DNA from: Bacillus sp. Marseille-P3661
GTDB lineage: Bacteria; Bacillota; Bacilli; Bacillales; Bacillaceae_J
DNA: 64,000 nucleotides
Assembly: GCF_900240995.1 (NCBI RefSeq)
Contig: NZ_LT965958.1
Location: 197,593-261,592, forward strand
Direction of reading: 5' to 3'
The notes beneath the pieces were generated by a model that was not told the DNA's origin, ran no database searches, and saw only the letters and a program-made list of their open reading frames with translations. Made by a program: the position numbers and the translations under genes. This document shows positions 9,178 through 19,400 of the stretch, one piece after another. Within the stretch, counting starts at the first letter, position 1; each line of letters opens with the position of its first letter.

Positions 9178-9648
9178 CGTTTCGTTCGCACTCCTTCTAA
9201 ATAAGATCCCTGTAGTATATGCCCACCAGTACAGAAATGACATTCAATTATTTCAGTGTTTTCATATGCAGATTATTGTGGCAAATTATAATATATCGGG
9301 AATTTAAGATATTAAGGAAGGGTATGGGAGTTCAATTTCTCAAAGTGATCTAAGGATGTTTACAAAACTGTACTTTGAAAGGTATGGTTCTTTTTATGTA
9401 TATCTTTGGAATTAAAGTGAATAAAATACATGATTTTAATCTATAGAATAAAAGTGATATAATAGGAATTGAAGTTTGTTTAGAACTATATATTTAAAGT
9501 TTAGTTGGATATTAAATCACTTATGTATCCGTCTCTGTAGTAGAGTAAAACAAATCAGCTCTATCTAAAGAGCATAAAAGTGTCATATAATTATAAATAG
9601 CTTACAACTGTCATATTATAGTAAATAAATATTTTAATATCTTAACAA

Positions 9649-9712
9649 AAGTGATACACTAATAGAAGATTATTAAAAAATAGTGATACACTATTAAAAG
9701 TTTATTATTGTT
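9649..9712. repeat. Tandem 32-bp repeat with palindromic operator-like core
   Basis: Two adjacent 32-bp copies begin with GTGATACACTA at 9651 and 9683 and continue with similar AT-rich sequence. The second core, TAGTGATACACTA, is a perfect inverted repeat TAGTG-ATA-CACTA, the form expected of a dimeric repressor site. It lies 100-165 bp before the mqo start codon. Confidence 0.6.
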
Positions 9713-9732
9713 GCAGAAATGGTGTGTGGCTA

Positions 9733-9778
9733 GGACGCGTCCTGGCTTGCTGTACGCCTAAGCAGGAGCGCCTACATC
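9733..9778. other. GC-rich inverted-repeat block before mqo
   Basis: It contains the perfect 12-bp palindrome AGGACGCGTCCT and, just after it, two GCCTA elements either side of AGCAGGAGC. It ends in a short T-run (CATCCTTTTT) about 30 bp before mqo. It may fold in the mRNA leader; no known riboswitch class was recognised. Confidence 0.45.
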
Positions 9779-9812
9779 CTTTTTGCAAATTTAGTAGATA
9801 AGGATGATATAG

Positions 9813-11339
9813 ATGAGCAACAGAGGAACTAATACAGACGTCATTTTAATTGGCGCCGGAATTATGAGTGCGACTTTAGGTACACTATTAAAAGAATTGG
9901 TACCAGAATGGGAAATTAAGGTGTTTGAGAAACTTGCAAAAGCTGGAGATGAAAGCTCTAACGAATGGAATAATGCCGGAACTGGACATGCAGCACTGTG
10001 TGAGCTTAACTACACAGTTGAAAAACCGGATGGATCAGTAGATATTACTAAAGCTATTAATATAAATGAACAGTTTCAGGTATCAATGCAGTTTTGGTCA
10101 TATCTTGTAAACAGCAAGCTGATCCAAAATCCACAAAACTTTATCATGCCATTGCCACATATGAGTTTAGTGCAAGGCGAACAAAATGTAACTTTTTTAA
10201 AGAACCGTTTTGAAGCGCTGGTCAACAATCCTCTATTCAAAGGGATGGAGTTTTCCGAAGATCCAGAAAAACTGAAGGAATGGATTCCGCTTATTATGGA
10301 AGACCGCGCATCAAATGAACCTATAGCGGCAACAAAAATTGACACTGGAACGGATGTCAACTTTGGTGCTTTAACCCGCATGATGTTTGAACACTTAGAG
10401 AATAAAAATGTCACAGTAAATCATAGTCATAGTGTTAAAGATATTAAACGGACTAGCGATGGTATGTGGAAATTGAAAATTCAAAATCTTGATAACGGTA
10501 CTGTTGAAAACCATACTGCAAAATTCGTCTTTATTGGTGGTGGTGGCGGCAGCCTGCATTTACTGCAAAAATCCGGTATTCCTGAAGGAAAACATATTGG
10601 AGGATTCCCAGTAAGTGGATTATTTATGGTATGTAATAATCCGGCAGTTGTAGAGCAGCATCATGCTAAAGTATACGGAAAAGCTAAGGTTGGTGCACCA
10701 CCAATGTCGGTACCACATCTTGACACAAGATTTATTGACAATAAAAAATCGTTGCTATTTGGACCATTTGCCGGTTTCACACCTAAGTTTTTAAAATATG
10801 GTTCAAATCTTGATCTAATAACGTCTATAAAGCCGCACAATATATTAACTATGTTGGCAGCTGGTGCAAAAGAGATGCCATTGACAAAGTACTTGATTCA
10901 GCAAGTTATGTTATCTAAAGAACAACGCATGGAAGAGCTGCGAGAGTTTATCCCGAATGCGAAAAGCGAGGATTGGGATTTAGTAGTAGCTGGCCAACGT
11001 GTACAAGTTATTAAGGATACGGCTGCTGGAAAAGGAACACTTCAATTTGGGACGGAAGTAATTACTGCAAGTGACGGCTCGATCGCTGCATTATTGGGCG
11101 CATCTCCAGGTGCATCTACTGCTGTTCATGTTATGCTTGAAGTAATTAAAAAATGTTTCCCACAGCAAAGCAAAGAGTGGGAACCTAAAATTAAAGAAAT
11201 GATTCCTTCCTACGGTGTGTCACTTATGGAAAATCCAGAGCTTCTGCAAGAAATTCATAGTTCAACAGCGCAGGCGCTTGGTTTAGCAGACCAACAAGCG
11301 GAAGTTCGCCCGGAAAGAAAAGTTCCAGCAATGGTTTGA
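9813..11339 (+). CDS. mqo: Malate:quinone oxidoreductase
   Basis: A 508-residue FAD-dependent, membrane-associated dehydrogenase that oxidises malate to oxaloacetate and passes electrons to quinone. The Rossmann FAD motif [14 protein letters not shown] is at residues 10-23. Family stretches [18 protein letters not shown] (about 50-67), [30 protein letters not shown] and [18 protein letters not shown] near the C-terminus are all present. Length equals the usual 490-510. ATG 9813 has AAGGATGATAT upstream. It is monocistronic, and the elaborate upstream region suggests it is regulated. Confidence 0.95.
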   Translation: MSNRGTNTDVILIGAGIMSATLGTLLKELVPEWEIKVFEKLAKAGDESSNEWNNAGTGHAALCELNYTVEKPDGSVDITKAININEQFQVSMQFWSYLVNSKLIQNPQNFIMPLPHMSLVQGEQNVTFLKNRFEALVNNPLFKGMEFSEDPEKLKEWIPLIMEDRASNEPIAATKIDTGTDVNFGALTRMMFEHLENKNVTVNHSHSVKDIKRTSDGMWKLKIQNLDNGTVENHTAKFVFIGGGGGSLHLLQKSGIPEGKHIGGFPVSGLFMVCNNPAVVEQHHAKVYGKAKVGAPPMSVPHLDTRFIDNKKSLLFGPFAGFTPKFLKYGSNLDLITSIKPHNILTMLAAGAKEMPLTKYLIQQVMLSKEQRMEELREFIPNAKSEDWDLVVAGQRVQVIKDTAAGKGTLQFGTEVITASDGSIAALLGASPGASTAVHVMLEVIKKCFPQQSKEWEPKIKEMIPSYGVSLMENPELLQEIHSSTAQALGLADQQAEVRPERKVPAMV

Positions 11340-11749
11340 TAGATTTTCAAGAGTGCTGTTCACAGCTAATTTCGCTGTCATCAATATGACCTCTTTAAGA
11401 GAATCTATCCAAGTTGATGAAGTTTTACATTCTATCAACTAAAATTCGATAATGATTTAACATTCTTGTACCAGGGATCAAGCTCTTCTAATGATGCCTG
11501 GTACAGCTATTTAATTAGTAAGTCCTCTTTTTATTTTACCCTCCTTCGATCATTTGGTAATCTTCCTTTTCAAGGACATTCTTCACTACTTGAAGCTATT
11601 GTACTCCATTTAGTAAGCCTTTTCATGGGCTAAATCTGAATAAATTGCTTCCATTTGAGTAGTGAAGAATTTACTGTCCTATCAGACAAAGTAGTCTAAA
11701 CCAATAGAATCAGGAAAAAAGTAGAGACTAGGTAAACCTAGTCTCCCAT
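11340..11749. other. Intergenic region with inverted repeats
   Basis: There is no gene here. TTGTACCAGG...CCTGGTACAG at 11466-11506 may be the mqo terminator although its T-tract is poor. A 13-bp perfect inverted repeat (ATTCTTCACTACT at 11578-11590 against its complement at 11657-11669) encloses about 66 bp. The right end carries the terminator of the minus-strand transporter. Confidence 0.55.
11716..11745 (-). terminator. Terminator of the EamA transporter gene
   Basis: Stem GAGACTAGG / CCTAGTCTC with a 4-nt loop; read on the minus strand it is followed by TACTTTTTTCC. Confidence 0.85.
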
Positions 11750-12709
11750 TTATTGTGCGGCTTTAACTTTTGGTTGTGTTGAAATTTGCTTAGTTAATTT
11801 TCGAATATATATATTGTTCGCTACTAAACTAGCAATTGTTATTAAAGCTCCTACTAATTCAAATATAGTTAAGTGATAACCTTGAATGACAGAAATGATA
11901 AAGGTAGTTATCGGTACCAAGTTCATAAATAGAATTCCATTTATTGGAGTAATAATCTTATTACCATAATTCCAAACAAAAACGGCTAGCACCCCAGCGA
12001 TAAATATCATATATAGGAGGGCTCCCGAAACATCGCCTATTATTGAGAGGGTAGGAACCTTTAACCACCCAACTAATGTTGCAAATCCCACAATAATACT
12101 GATTGAAACGACTCCATAGATTGTCGTTACAGTAGTATATCTCAACGGTGACCATGTTGGAAAGGAACTCCCGCCTGATGTATAGATAACCCAACACAAT
12201 GCACCTATTAAGATCAATAGATTGGCAAATATATTACCTTCTTCAGATACGAAAACACGTAAATCTCCTTTGGAAATAACCATCACGACTCCTATTAATC
12301 CTGTTAACATAAACAGAACTGTAACAAACTTTGGAGCAGCTTTTTTAGTCACCCAATTTACAATAATTCCAAGCAAAGGTTGAACAGCCATTATAACGGC
12401 CGCTATTACAGCCCCTGATGGTCCAGCTAATTGTTGTCCTAAAAACACAAGGAAACTAAACCCAGCAAAACCCATCGTTCCAAAAAAGAATACTTTTCCT
12501 GTTTGGCCTTCCGTAGATAATTTTCCTTTTCCCTCTAATACGATTAGCAATAAAATAAATATTAGAGCCGCTGATCCATATCTTAACAATGTGAAATAAA
12601 ATGGGTCCATTATCGTTAGGGCATTCCCCATTACAGGAAACATTCCGCCCCAAGATATAACAGCTATTAAACACATGAGAATACCTAATAAAAATTTATT
12701 ACCGTTCAT
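11750..12709 (-). CDS. DMT-superfamily (EamA) transporter
   Basis: A 319-residue protein with ten hydrophobic segments arranged as two EamA repeats. The first repeat opens with GILMCLIAVISWGGMFPVMGN and the second near NLLILIGALCWVIYTSGGSSF. PLLGIIVNWVTKKAAPK in the middle is typical of the family. Members export amino acids, metabolites or nucleobases; the substrate cannot be read. ATG 12709 is preceded by GGAGGAATCACA, whereas the longer frame upstream has no such site. Confidence 0.85.
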   Translation of the reverse strand: MNGNKFLLGILMCLIAVISWGGMFPVMGNALTIMDPFYFTLLRYGSAALIFILLLIVLEGKGKLSTEGQTGKVFFFGTMGFAGFSFLVFLGQQLAGPSGAVIAAVIMAVQPLLGIIVNWVTKKAAPKFVTVLFMLTGLIGVVMVISKGDLRVFVSEEGNIFANLLILIGALCWVIYTSGGSSFPTWSPLRYTTVTTIYGVVSISIIVGFATLVGWLKVPTLSIIGDVSGALLYMIFIAGVLAVFVWNYGNKIITPINGILFMNLVPITTFIISVIQGYHLTIFELVGALITIASLVANNIYIRKLTKQISTQPKVKAAQ

Positions 12710-13136
12710 TGTGATTCCTCCTACTAAACTTATGTAAATCTTAATAGGAACCAAATTGAAACAGGTCCCTACAAATTTCATGTTCGAGAGGTACCACGAG
12801 CTCTCCCGTTTATCATTTTGTAATTGATTCTAACGTGGACTTTGAAATTATTCTTCTATTTGATCACTATAACGCTGAATTTTAGCTGTGCGAGCAAAAG
12901 GCATTCTATTATTATCATACATAATTTTGATAATTTTGTAAAAATTCACTTATTTCGCATAGGATATTTTGACTTCCTCGTTTTAATATGCGAACGGTTA
13001 ACGATATTTTGTACTGGTTACCTCGCCTGTCTCACCGGTTCTAGCGCCAATATGATAACTAGTTTATAATAGAAGGATGTCGAAATTTGTTGTTAGGAAT
13101 TCTTTAAATCCTAAAACACAAAGAATATGTAAGTAG
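12710..13136. other. Divergent intergenic region before the Wadjet operon
   Basis: About 430 bp separating the minus-strand transporter from jetD. An 81-codon frame lies in it, but it lacks a ribosome binding site and looks like chance. No clear operator or terminator was found; the jet promoter should be here. Confidence 0.5.
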
Positions 13137-14216
13137 GTGAGTACAATCGATATTATTGAAACGCGGGTGCGAGGTTTTATAGCAGATATTCAACACCCTA
13201 AACAAAAAAAGAAGATTAATATAAATGATTTGGAGTTGCAGTTACGCAAGCTTATGGATGATTATTTTGAAATGGATGGTTATTCGCTGTTTTATACTTC
13301 AATCGAAACATTGGAATCAGAGGGACAACTGACCCCTATACATAATAATCAATATAATGGCAGAACCCCGAGCTTGCCATTATATTACTGGGTGAATATA
13401 AAGGTTCAGGAAACGAAATGGGATCGTCTTGAGATGATGAAATTAAGTGATCAGTTTGATTTTTCTTATTATGAACATCATCCCGAATGGCAAACGAAGG
13501 ACGAATGGAATCGAGTCCAGAGTTTATATACGTTTCTTAAGTTTAGTCAGGATCGCAGAATTGTATCTTTGGAAGAAAGAAGCCTAGAACTTTTTGGTCA
13601 TGAAAAATTCTTACAGGACAATGATAACTTTCCGGATGGAAAAGGCTTTTTATCTCGAATCGGAATTTCAGAAAACCAGCTTAAAGTAGAGAACTACGGG
13701 GAGCCGTTTGTATTTTGGATGAAGCAGGGTAAAGAAATGAAAGAAATTCAAAGGGTACTGATTATCGAAAATCTATCATTCTTTCATACTGCCATTCAAC
13801 TATTGGAAATGAATCAACTTGATTATGACCCCGAACTGATTATTTATGGGGACGCAACAAAAATAGAACGCAGCTTTTCGTTTTTCTTTAAAATGTTTCC
13901 GCCAAAAAACTATCTTGTCTATTACGTAGGTGACCTTGATGCAGCAGGGTATGGAATCTTAATTCGTCTGATTGAAAACTATCCGGATTGCTGTATCGAG
14001 CCTGCTTTAAAAATTTATCGCAAAATGCTCGAATGTATAGAACAAAGAAATGACGACCATAGCATAGGACAAACACCAAACAATATCAACTATCGTGATA
14101 CGTTCTTACGATATTTTACGGAAGAGGAGCAAACGGTACTTCTGAACTTATGGAAAGAAAAAAAACGAATCCCGCAAGAAGTGTTAACAATTGAAACATG
14201 GGGGAGATGGATGTGA
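13137..14216 (+). CDS. jetD: Wadjet protein JetD (Toprim-like nuclease subunit)
   Basis: A 359-residue protein matching the JetD family. The C-terminal half has the Toprim-like core: VLIIENLSFFH (about residues 206-216, with the acidic Glu), LIIYGDATKIERSF, and YYVGDLDAAGYGILIRL (about 261-277, with the DxD of Toprim metal sites). In Wadjet systems JetD is the nuclease that cuts small circular DNA after loop extrusion by JetABC. The first gene of an overlapping operon, it shares GTGA with jetA. Its own start is unclear: GTG 13137 overlaps the only Shine-Dalgarno-like sequence (TAGGTGAG). Confidence 0.88.
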   Translation: MSTIDIIETRVRGFIADIQHPKQKKKININDLELQLRKLMDDYFEMDGYSLFYTSIETLESEGQLTPIHNNQYNGRTPSLPLYYWVNIKVQETKWDRLEMMKLSDQFDFSYYEHHPEWQTKDEWNRVQSLYTFLKFSQDRRIVSLEERSLELFGHEKFLQDNDNFPDGKGFLSRIGISENQLKVENYGEPFVFWMKQGKEMKEIQRVLIIENLSFFHTAIQLLEMNQLDYDPELIIYGDATKIERSFSFFFKMFPPKNYLVYYVGDLDAAGYGILIRLIENYPDCCIEPALKIYRKMLECIEQRNDDHSIGQTPNNINYRDTFLRYFTEEEQTVLLNLWKEKKRIPQEVLTIETWGRWM

Positions 14217-15721
14217 ACGAATCATGGGAAGGTTTTGCCCAGCGAATGCAACGATTAAATCCACTGTTTGAGCTTGGCAGAGGTATGGAAGTAGGAGAAC
14301 TCAAGCCGCATCTCCAAACTATTCTCATGCAAGTACTACTAACCATTTTTTATAAAGAATTAAATGATGATGAAAGCAGGCGGAAGTCTGATATCAAGTA
14401 CATGGTTGAGGATGCTATTAAACAAATGAAGCTGCTAGCAGATGATAAGCAAATTGATCGGATTACAAGTGGGCTATTGTATCAGGGTAAAGAAGAGTTT
14501 AGTAAGCCGTTTGAAGCCTTATATTATGATGAAATAAGACAAACGTGGGAAACGCAGGTTTTTCGATATGTCACGATGGATGAATCGTATACGAATTTAG
14601 AGATGGGGGGCACGATTGTTTATAAACTCACAGATGTTGCGCAAGAAATGATTTTTATGAGCAGGGAAATGGCTGAGGAATTCTCAATCACGATCGAACA
14701 ACTCTATAGCATGAAACTGATTAAAAACGGTAATTTTCGAAAAGCTACGCGAAACCTCGATCACCTCATTTCAAGGGTTAACCGCTTAATGGCAAAAGAA
14801 TTCACTTTTCAAAAGGAAATGATAAATAATCCTAAAATCTTATTGATTGAAGAGGAATGGCAACGGGCCGACAATCGTGATGAAATTGAGACCCAGTTTG
14901 AAGAAGAAAAAACACATTTTCGGACGATTACGAGCATGATCGAAAAAACAATTCAAAGAAATGAAACAGACGATTATATTCAGCGAGAATTGATGCTACT
15001 TCAAGAAAAAATTGGCCATACAAGACAGCTGCATGATCGTTTCGCTAAATTGGTAATACAAAATATCTCTTATGAGATTAAATTAAAAGCAGAAAATCCT
15101 TCCTTGTTTTGGGAAACTAGTTTGGTTTCATTTCGTGAGCATATTTATGAAAATTGGCTGCAAAAGGAAGGAGTTCAAAGTTTCGATGCAGTTGAAAAAG
15201 TGCTTGCTCCTTTATTCTCTCCGAAGAATGAATTTATTTTGCCGCTGGATTGGATCTGGGGTGAACAAGAATTCGATGAAACGCAACGTAACGATTCAGT
15301 CATTGAGGAGGAAGTAGAGGAACAGCTTCCTCGTCAGCGCGTGACAAACTGGGATTCTGTCGTGAAGGCTTGGAGTTATGTTTTTCAATACCTGCAAACC
15401 TATGGGGAGTTTTCGCTCGCCGATCTAGCGAACTTGCCATTGGAAGTACAGGATTTATGGTTTGAAGAATCAGAAACAATTGATTTATGGATGATGTTTG
15501 ATAAAAAGCCGTTAAAGGTACAAGTTCAGTATCGAAAGGAAGAAACCATAAATGATGAACGGGAGATTCTTCTTTATAAATTGATGAAAGACTATCCGCA
15601 GTTTACAGTATTTGAGGGCACAAAGATTTTTACACAATTTGATCCTCGTGGAAAGCCTTTCCGGTGGTATCAGATGAAAATGACTCCTTTTAAAATATGT
15701 GTCGAGGAGGACAAAGAATGA
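14213..15721 (+). CDS. jetA: Wadjet protein JetA (kleisin-like subunit)
   Basis: About 502 residues, matching the JetA family (DUF5716-like) of Wadjet. It opens with RLNPLFELGRGMEVGELKPHL and is largely alpha-helical with winged-helix-like ends, as expected for a MukF/kleisin analogue that bridges the SMC heads. GTG 14213 overlaps the jetD stop (GTGA) and has GGGGGAG just upstream; ATG 14198 and ATG 14207 are alternatives. It couples translationally to jetB by an ATGA overlap. Its role is architectural; no catalytic motif is expected. Confidence 0.87.
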   Translation: MNESWEGFAQRMQRLNPLFELGRGMEVGELKPHLQTILMQVLLTIFYKELNDDESRRKSDIKYMVEDAIKQMKLLADDKQIDRITSGLLYQGKEEFSKPFEALYYDEIRQTWETQVFRYVTMDESYTNLEMGGTIVYKLTDVAQEMIFMSREMAEEFSITIEQLYSMKLIKNGNFRKATRNLDHLISRVNRLMAKEFTFQKEMINNPKILLIEEEWQRADNRDEIETQFEEEKTHFRTITSMIEKTIQRNETDDYIQRELMLLQEKIGHTRQLHDRFAKLVIQNISYEIKLKAENPSLFWETSLVSFREHIYENWLQKEGVQSFDAVEKVLAPLFSPKNEFILPLDWIWGEQEFDETQRNDSVIEEEVEEQLPRQRVTNWDSVVKAWSYVFQYLQTYGEFSLADLANLPLEVQDLWFEESETIDLWMMFDKKPLKVQVQYRKEETINDEREILLYKLMKDYPQFTVFEGTKIFTQFDPRGKPFRWYQMKMTPFKICVEEDKE

Positions 15722-16464
15722 GTGCAGAAATAGTCAAAAAAGCATCCGCTATCTATTTTTCGTTATTAAAAGACAAGGTGATCGACGATAATAGTGAACA
15801 TTTTCAGACGTATTTTGACCCGGAAGTGAGGCAAACGGTGCTTTTATTAGCAGATGAATCCGGTACATTTATCATTGAATCGCCTAAACGTATACAACTA
15901 GTGGTTCAGCCCACCGGCTCTGTGTTTGCGACGAATTTTACCCATATGAAAGAAAAGCATAAGCAAATTGAAACGAAAAAACACTTTCATCTGATTAACG
16001 TAGTGATTATGTCGTTTTTAGCAATCATTGATCGCAACCAGGCTGCTAAAATTCGAACTCAGCGCGAAGGGATCAGCTTTTATGCATTAGAACGGCAAGT
16101 GAACGACCTGATATTAAATTGGGATAGCAACCTCAAAGCAAATCCTAGATTCGGAGAAGAAGAGCGAATTGATATGAAGGAAGTGGTGACCACATGGAAA
16201 TACATGGAGGTCGATACCGAAGATTATGGAGTGAAAAAAGCCAATCGCCGGACGAGAATTGGACTCATTGCAAGTGCGATGCGCTTATTAGAAACGGAGG
16301 GACTTATTATCATTCTTGATCGTGATGATATCCCTAAAGCGATTCCGAAACAAGAGCTGTTTGAACGGATTGAATATTTATATCATGATTATGATCGCTA
16401 TGAACTGTTAAAGAAATTAATGACGTCGGAGGAGGATGAGCATGCCGAAGATCAATCGAATTAG
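15718..16464 (+). CDS. jetB: Wadjet protein JetB (MukE/KITE-like subunit)
   Basis: A 248-residue protein in the position and size range of JetB, the MukE-like winged-helix dimer that binds JetA and the SMC heads. The C-terminal RRTRIGLIASAMRLLETEGLIII stretch followed by an acidic tail (TSEEDEHAED) is consistent with a winged-helix subunit. ATG 15718 has GAGGAGGACAAAG upstream and overlaps the jetA stop by ATGA. The downstream overlap with jetC is 23 bp. Confidence 0.85.
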   Translation: MSAEIVKKASAIYFSLLKDKVIDDNSEHFQTYFDPEVRQTVLLLADESGTFIIESPKRIQLVVQPTGSVFATNFTHMKEKHKQIETKKHFHLINVVIMSFLAIIDRNQAAKIRTQREGISFYALERQVNDLILNWDSNLKANPRFGEEERIDMKEVVTTWKYMEVDTEDYGVKKANRRTRIGLIASAMRLLETEGLIIILDRDDIPKAIPKQELFERIEYLYHDYDRYELLKKLMTSEEDEHAEDQSN

Positions 16465-19400
16465 AATTGTGGGCCTCAAGTATGATGGTATGCAAAAGCA
16501 ATATAAAGATACCACCTTTAGCTTCCATAATGATGAGACCTCCACAAACGGGCTGATCTCGATGATGAATGGTGGAGGTAAAGGGGTTTTTCTGCAAACG
16601 ATCTTTCAGGTTCTTAAGCCGGGAACGTCATGGGGCAAACAAAATAACCGCTATTATCAGCAATTCTTCTTTAACCATAAAGAGCAATTTGTTCCCTATA
16701 CGTTTCATGTCGTTATTCAATGGGAATTGGACGGAACGGATCAGCGCCATTTGATCACTGGCGGCATGTTCTCCGCCGAACAGCGGATTTCAATGAGTGA
16801 GGAAAGTGGAAATGACCAGAAAACATTGGAACAAGAAGCTAAGATCCTCCCCAATATTACCTTTTATACTAGAGAGTTTGAACGAAAAGAAGAGGCAGCG
16901 CTTGAGCATATTCCTCTCACTGAAAATGATGAGGTTGCTGAAACCGAAGGCTTGAAGGATTATTTAAAATGGAATGGTTATGATGTATATCGCGATACGA
17001 AAAAACATTACCGCATCCTGGACACATACGGCATTAATCGTAAAGATTGGGATATTATGAAGGATATTAACAAAGATGAAGGTGGAGTTGGGAAGTTCTT
17101 CGAAGGAGCGGAGGATGATCACTCTTTGTTCCAAAAACGAATCATTCCTACAATCAGTCAGGTTCTGCATCGTACGGAACATGAAAAAAATGATCTAGTC
17201 GAAATTTTTAAGAGTCAGGCTAGTATTGCGAAGGATCTGCCTGTGCTTTTAAAAAGAGAGCAAGCCCATAAAGAGTTTTTAGAAGACATTGTCCCTTTCG
17301 AAGAGCATTTAGAAAAGGGAATTTTGCATAAAGAAATTATTGAGACCGATATAAAGGTTGGAAGGCAGCTGCTAGGTGCTTTAGAGCATTTGCTGCAAAC
17401 CGAAAGAGAAACGCTGCTGACGTTAGAGAAGGATCTAGAAAAATTAGCGAGTAGGCAAGAGGATTTACGCTATCAAAAAGACAATTTAGAGTATGCAAAA
17501 GCACATAGAGAGGTCCTAGATTGGGAAAAGAAATTAGCTGAAGAAAAGAAGAAACACGCCTCTTTGCAAGCAGTAGTGATCGAGAAACAAGAACGGAAAG
17601 AACAGTTGGTCTTTCAGGCGTTATTGAAAGAATGGTATGAAAACGAACAAAGCATTCGCTCACTTTCACAGCAAATTGCTAAATTAGAGCAAAATAGTAG
17701 GTTAGAGCAAGTGAATCAAAGAATGGCTGAAATCAAAACAGAAACCGCAGCGCAATGGGAGCAATCTTATCAAGCTTTGCAGGAAACTGTTAAACAATAT
17801 GTTGGCTATCAGAAGTTTTTAAAGAAAAAAGCAACCGAACTGGCCCAGCAGGATAAGCAAAAAACAAATGGCATTGCTCAAGTTATGGCAGAAATTGATT
17901 TTCTTTATTCTCAAATTCATGCTTTTGAAACAAAGGAAACAGCGCTGATCAAAGAATTTGGCGACCGTCTGACCTATGATTTGAATGGCTTTATTGAGGG
18001 CCTTACTAAGCAAATTGACGACAAGAAGGCAATATTAGTTGAGTTAAATGCGAAAGAAAAGACGTCGACTGAAAAGCAAAACCAACTGGCCACTTCGCAT
18101 GGAACGCTCGTCCAAGCTATTCAATTTTTAGAAGAAAAACTTGAACAGTTTAAGGATGCGAATGACCAGCAAAAGCAAAAAGAAACCAAGCTGGCCGATA
18201 AGCTGCATGGTTTGCTCGATGATGACTCGGCACCGTTTACGCAAGCGCTACTGTCGAAGTATGCCCTTAAGATTGAAGATCTGCTAAGCCGTAATCGAGA
18301 GCAAGCGGAACAAATGAAGAAGGAATTGTGGGAATCGCAGCTGGACCATTCGTTAAATGATGAGCCATTCTGGGTGCCCAATAAAGATGTAAAAGAATTA
18401 AAGGAATGGATCGACGAAAAAACGGGGATTGACGTGTTTTATGGCACACAATTTCTTCAATCGTTACCGGCTGAAGAAATGGCTATATTGCTTATCACCT
18501 ATCCACTGCTTCCATATGGTTTAGTTGTAAACGGGCAACAATGGCAAAAAGTAAATCAGCAGGTGCTGTCAGGACGGATGTTTAAAAGTCCTGTACCGAT
18601 TTTCCTGCGAGAGGAAATGAATAGTGATCATCAGGTCTCCACGTTTGTCATTATCAACGGGACGGAGCAGGAGCTGTTAGTAGATAAAAACCAATTTAGC
18701 ACATGGAAAATAAAGATTGCTAAACAAATTGATCAAAAGAAAGAAACACTTATAGAAATTGAGAAAACAGAAGTGACCCTGCGTCGGATTTTAAAAGAAA
18801 TTGATCGGTTTTCAGCAGGGGAGCTATCAGTTGAGATTGAAAAAAGTATCCAACAAGAACAAACGAATTTGCTTACAAAGAAAACGCAGCTACAGGACAT
18901 TACGGCTCAAGAAGAAAAAGAAAAAGAATACCAACTGCAGCTGAAAGAACAGCGGGAAAAGGCAAAGCAAAAGCTTGAAAAGCTTTCAAAAGATGTGGAA
19001 ACCTTAAGCGATTTTGAACGTGAAAAAACGGTTCACCAAGAAAATAAACGGGTGAAGCTAGAAAAAGAGAAACTAAAGGAAACTTTAGTTAGCCAGCAGC
19101 AAGAAATCGGAAATGAACACCAGTCAATCGTGGACATGCAAGCCAAGTGGAATCAAACGTATTTAGAATGGAAACTGACGACCGAACAATCGATAAAAGA
19201 AGTAGCCATCTTTATCGAGGACGCGACTTTTCCTGCTGAACCAAAAGCAGAGCTATACGAAGGGGTCCCGCGTTTATCTCAGCATCTATTAGAAGAGATC
19301 ACTGGCAGCGTAGATGAGCTCAAACAGCTGCAAAAATCAAAAGAAGAACAGGCTGGCGAACTACTTGTTATTCAAGCGAAAAAAGAAACCGAACAAAAAC

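Larger units (their letters stand above)
9178..9812. other. Long leader/regulatory region before mqo
   Basis: A 635-bp gap with no gene. The right part holds two operator-like repeats (9649-9712) and a GC-rich inverted-repeat block (about 9728-9778), which contrasts sharply with the AT-rich surroundings. GCTC...GAGC at about 9560-9574 forms a further small hairpin. All lie within 260 bp of the mqo start. Confidence 0.6.

Noticed and set aside
12824..13069. 81-codon plus-strand ORF before jetD
   Set aside because: There is no ribosome binding site, the amino acid sequence is a random hydrophobic mix, and it lies within the divergent promoter region.
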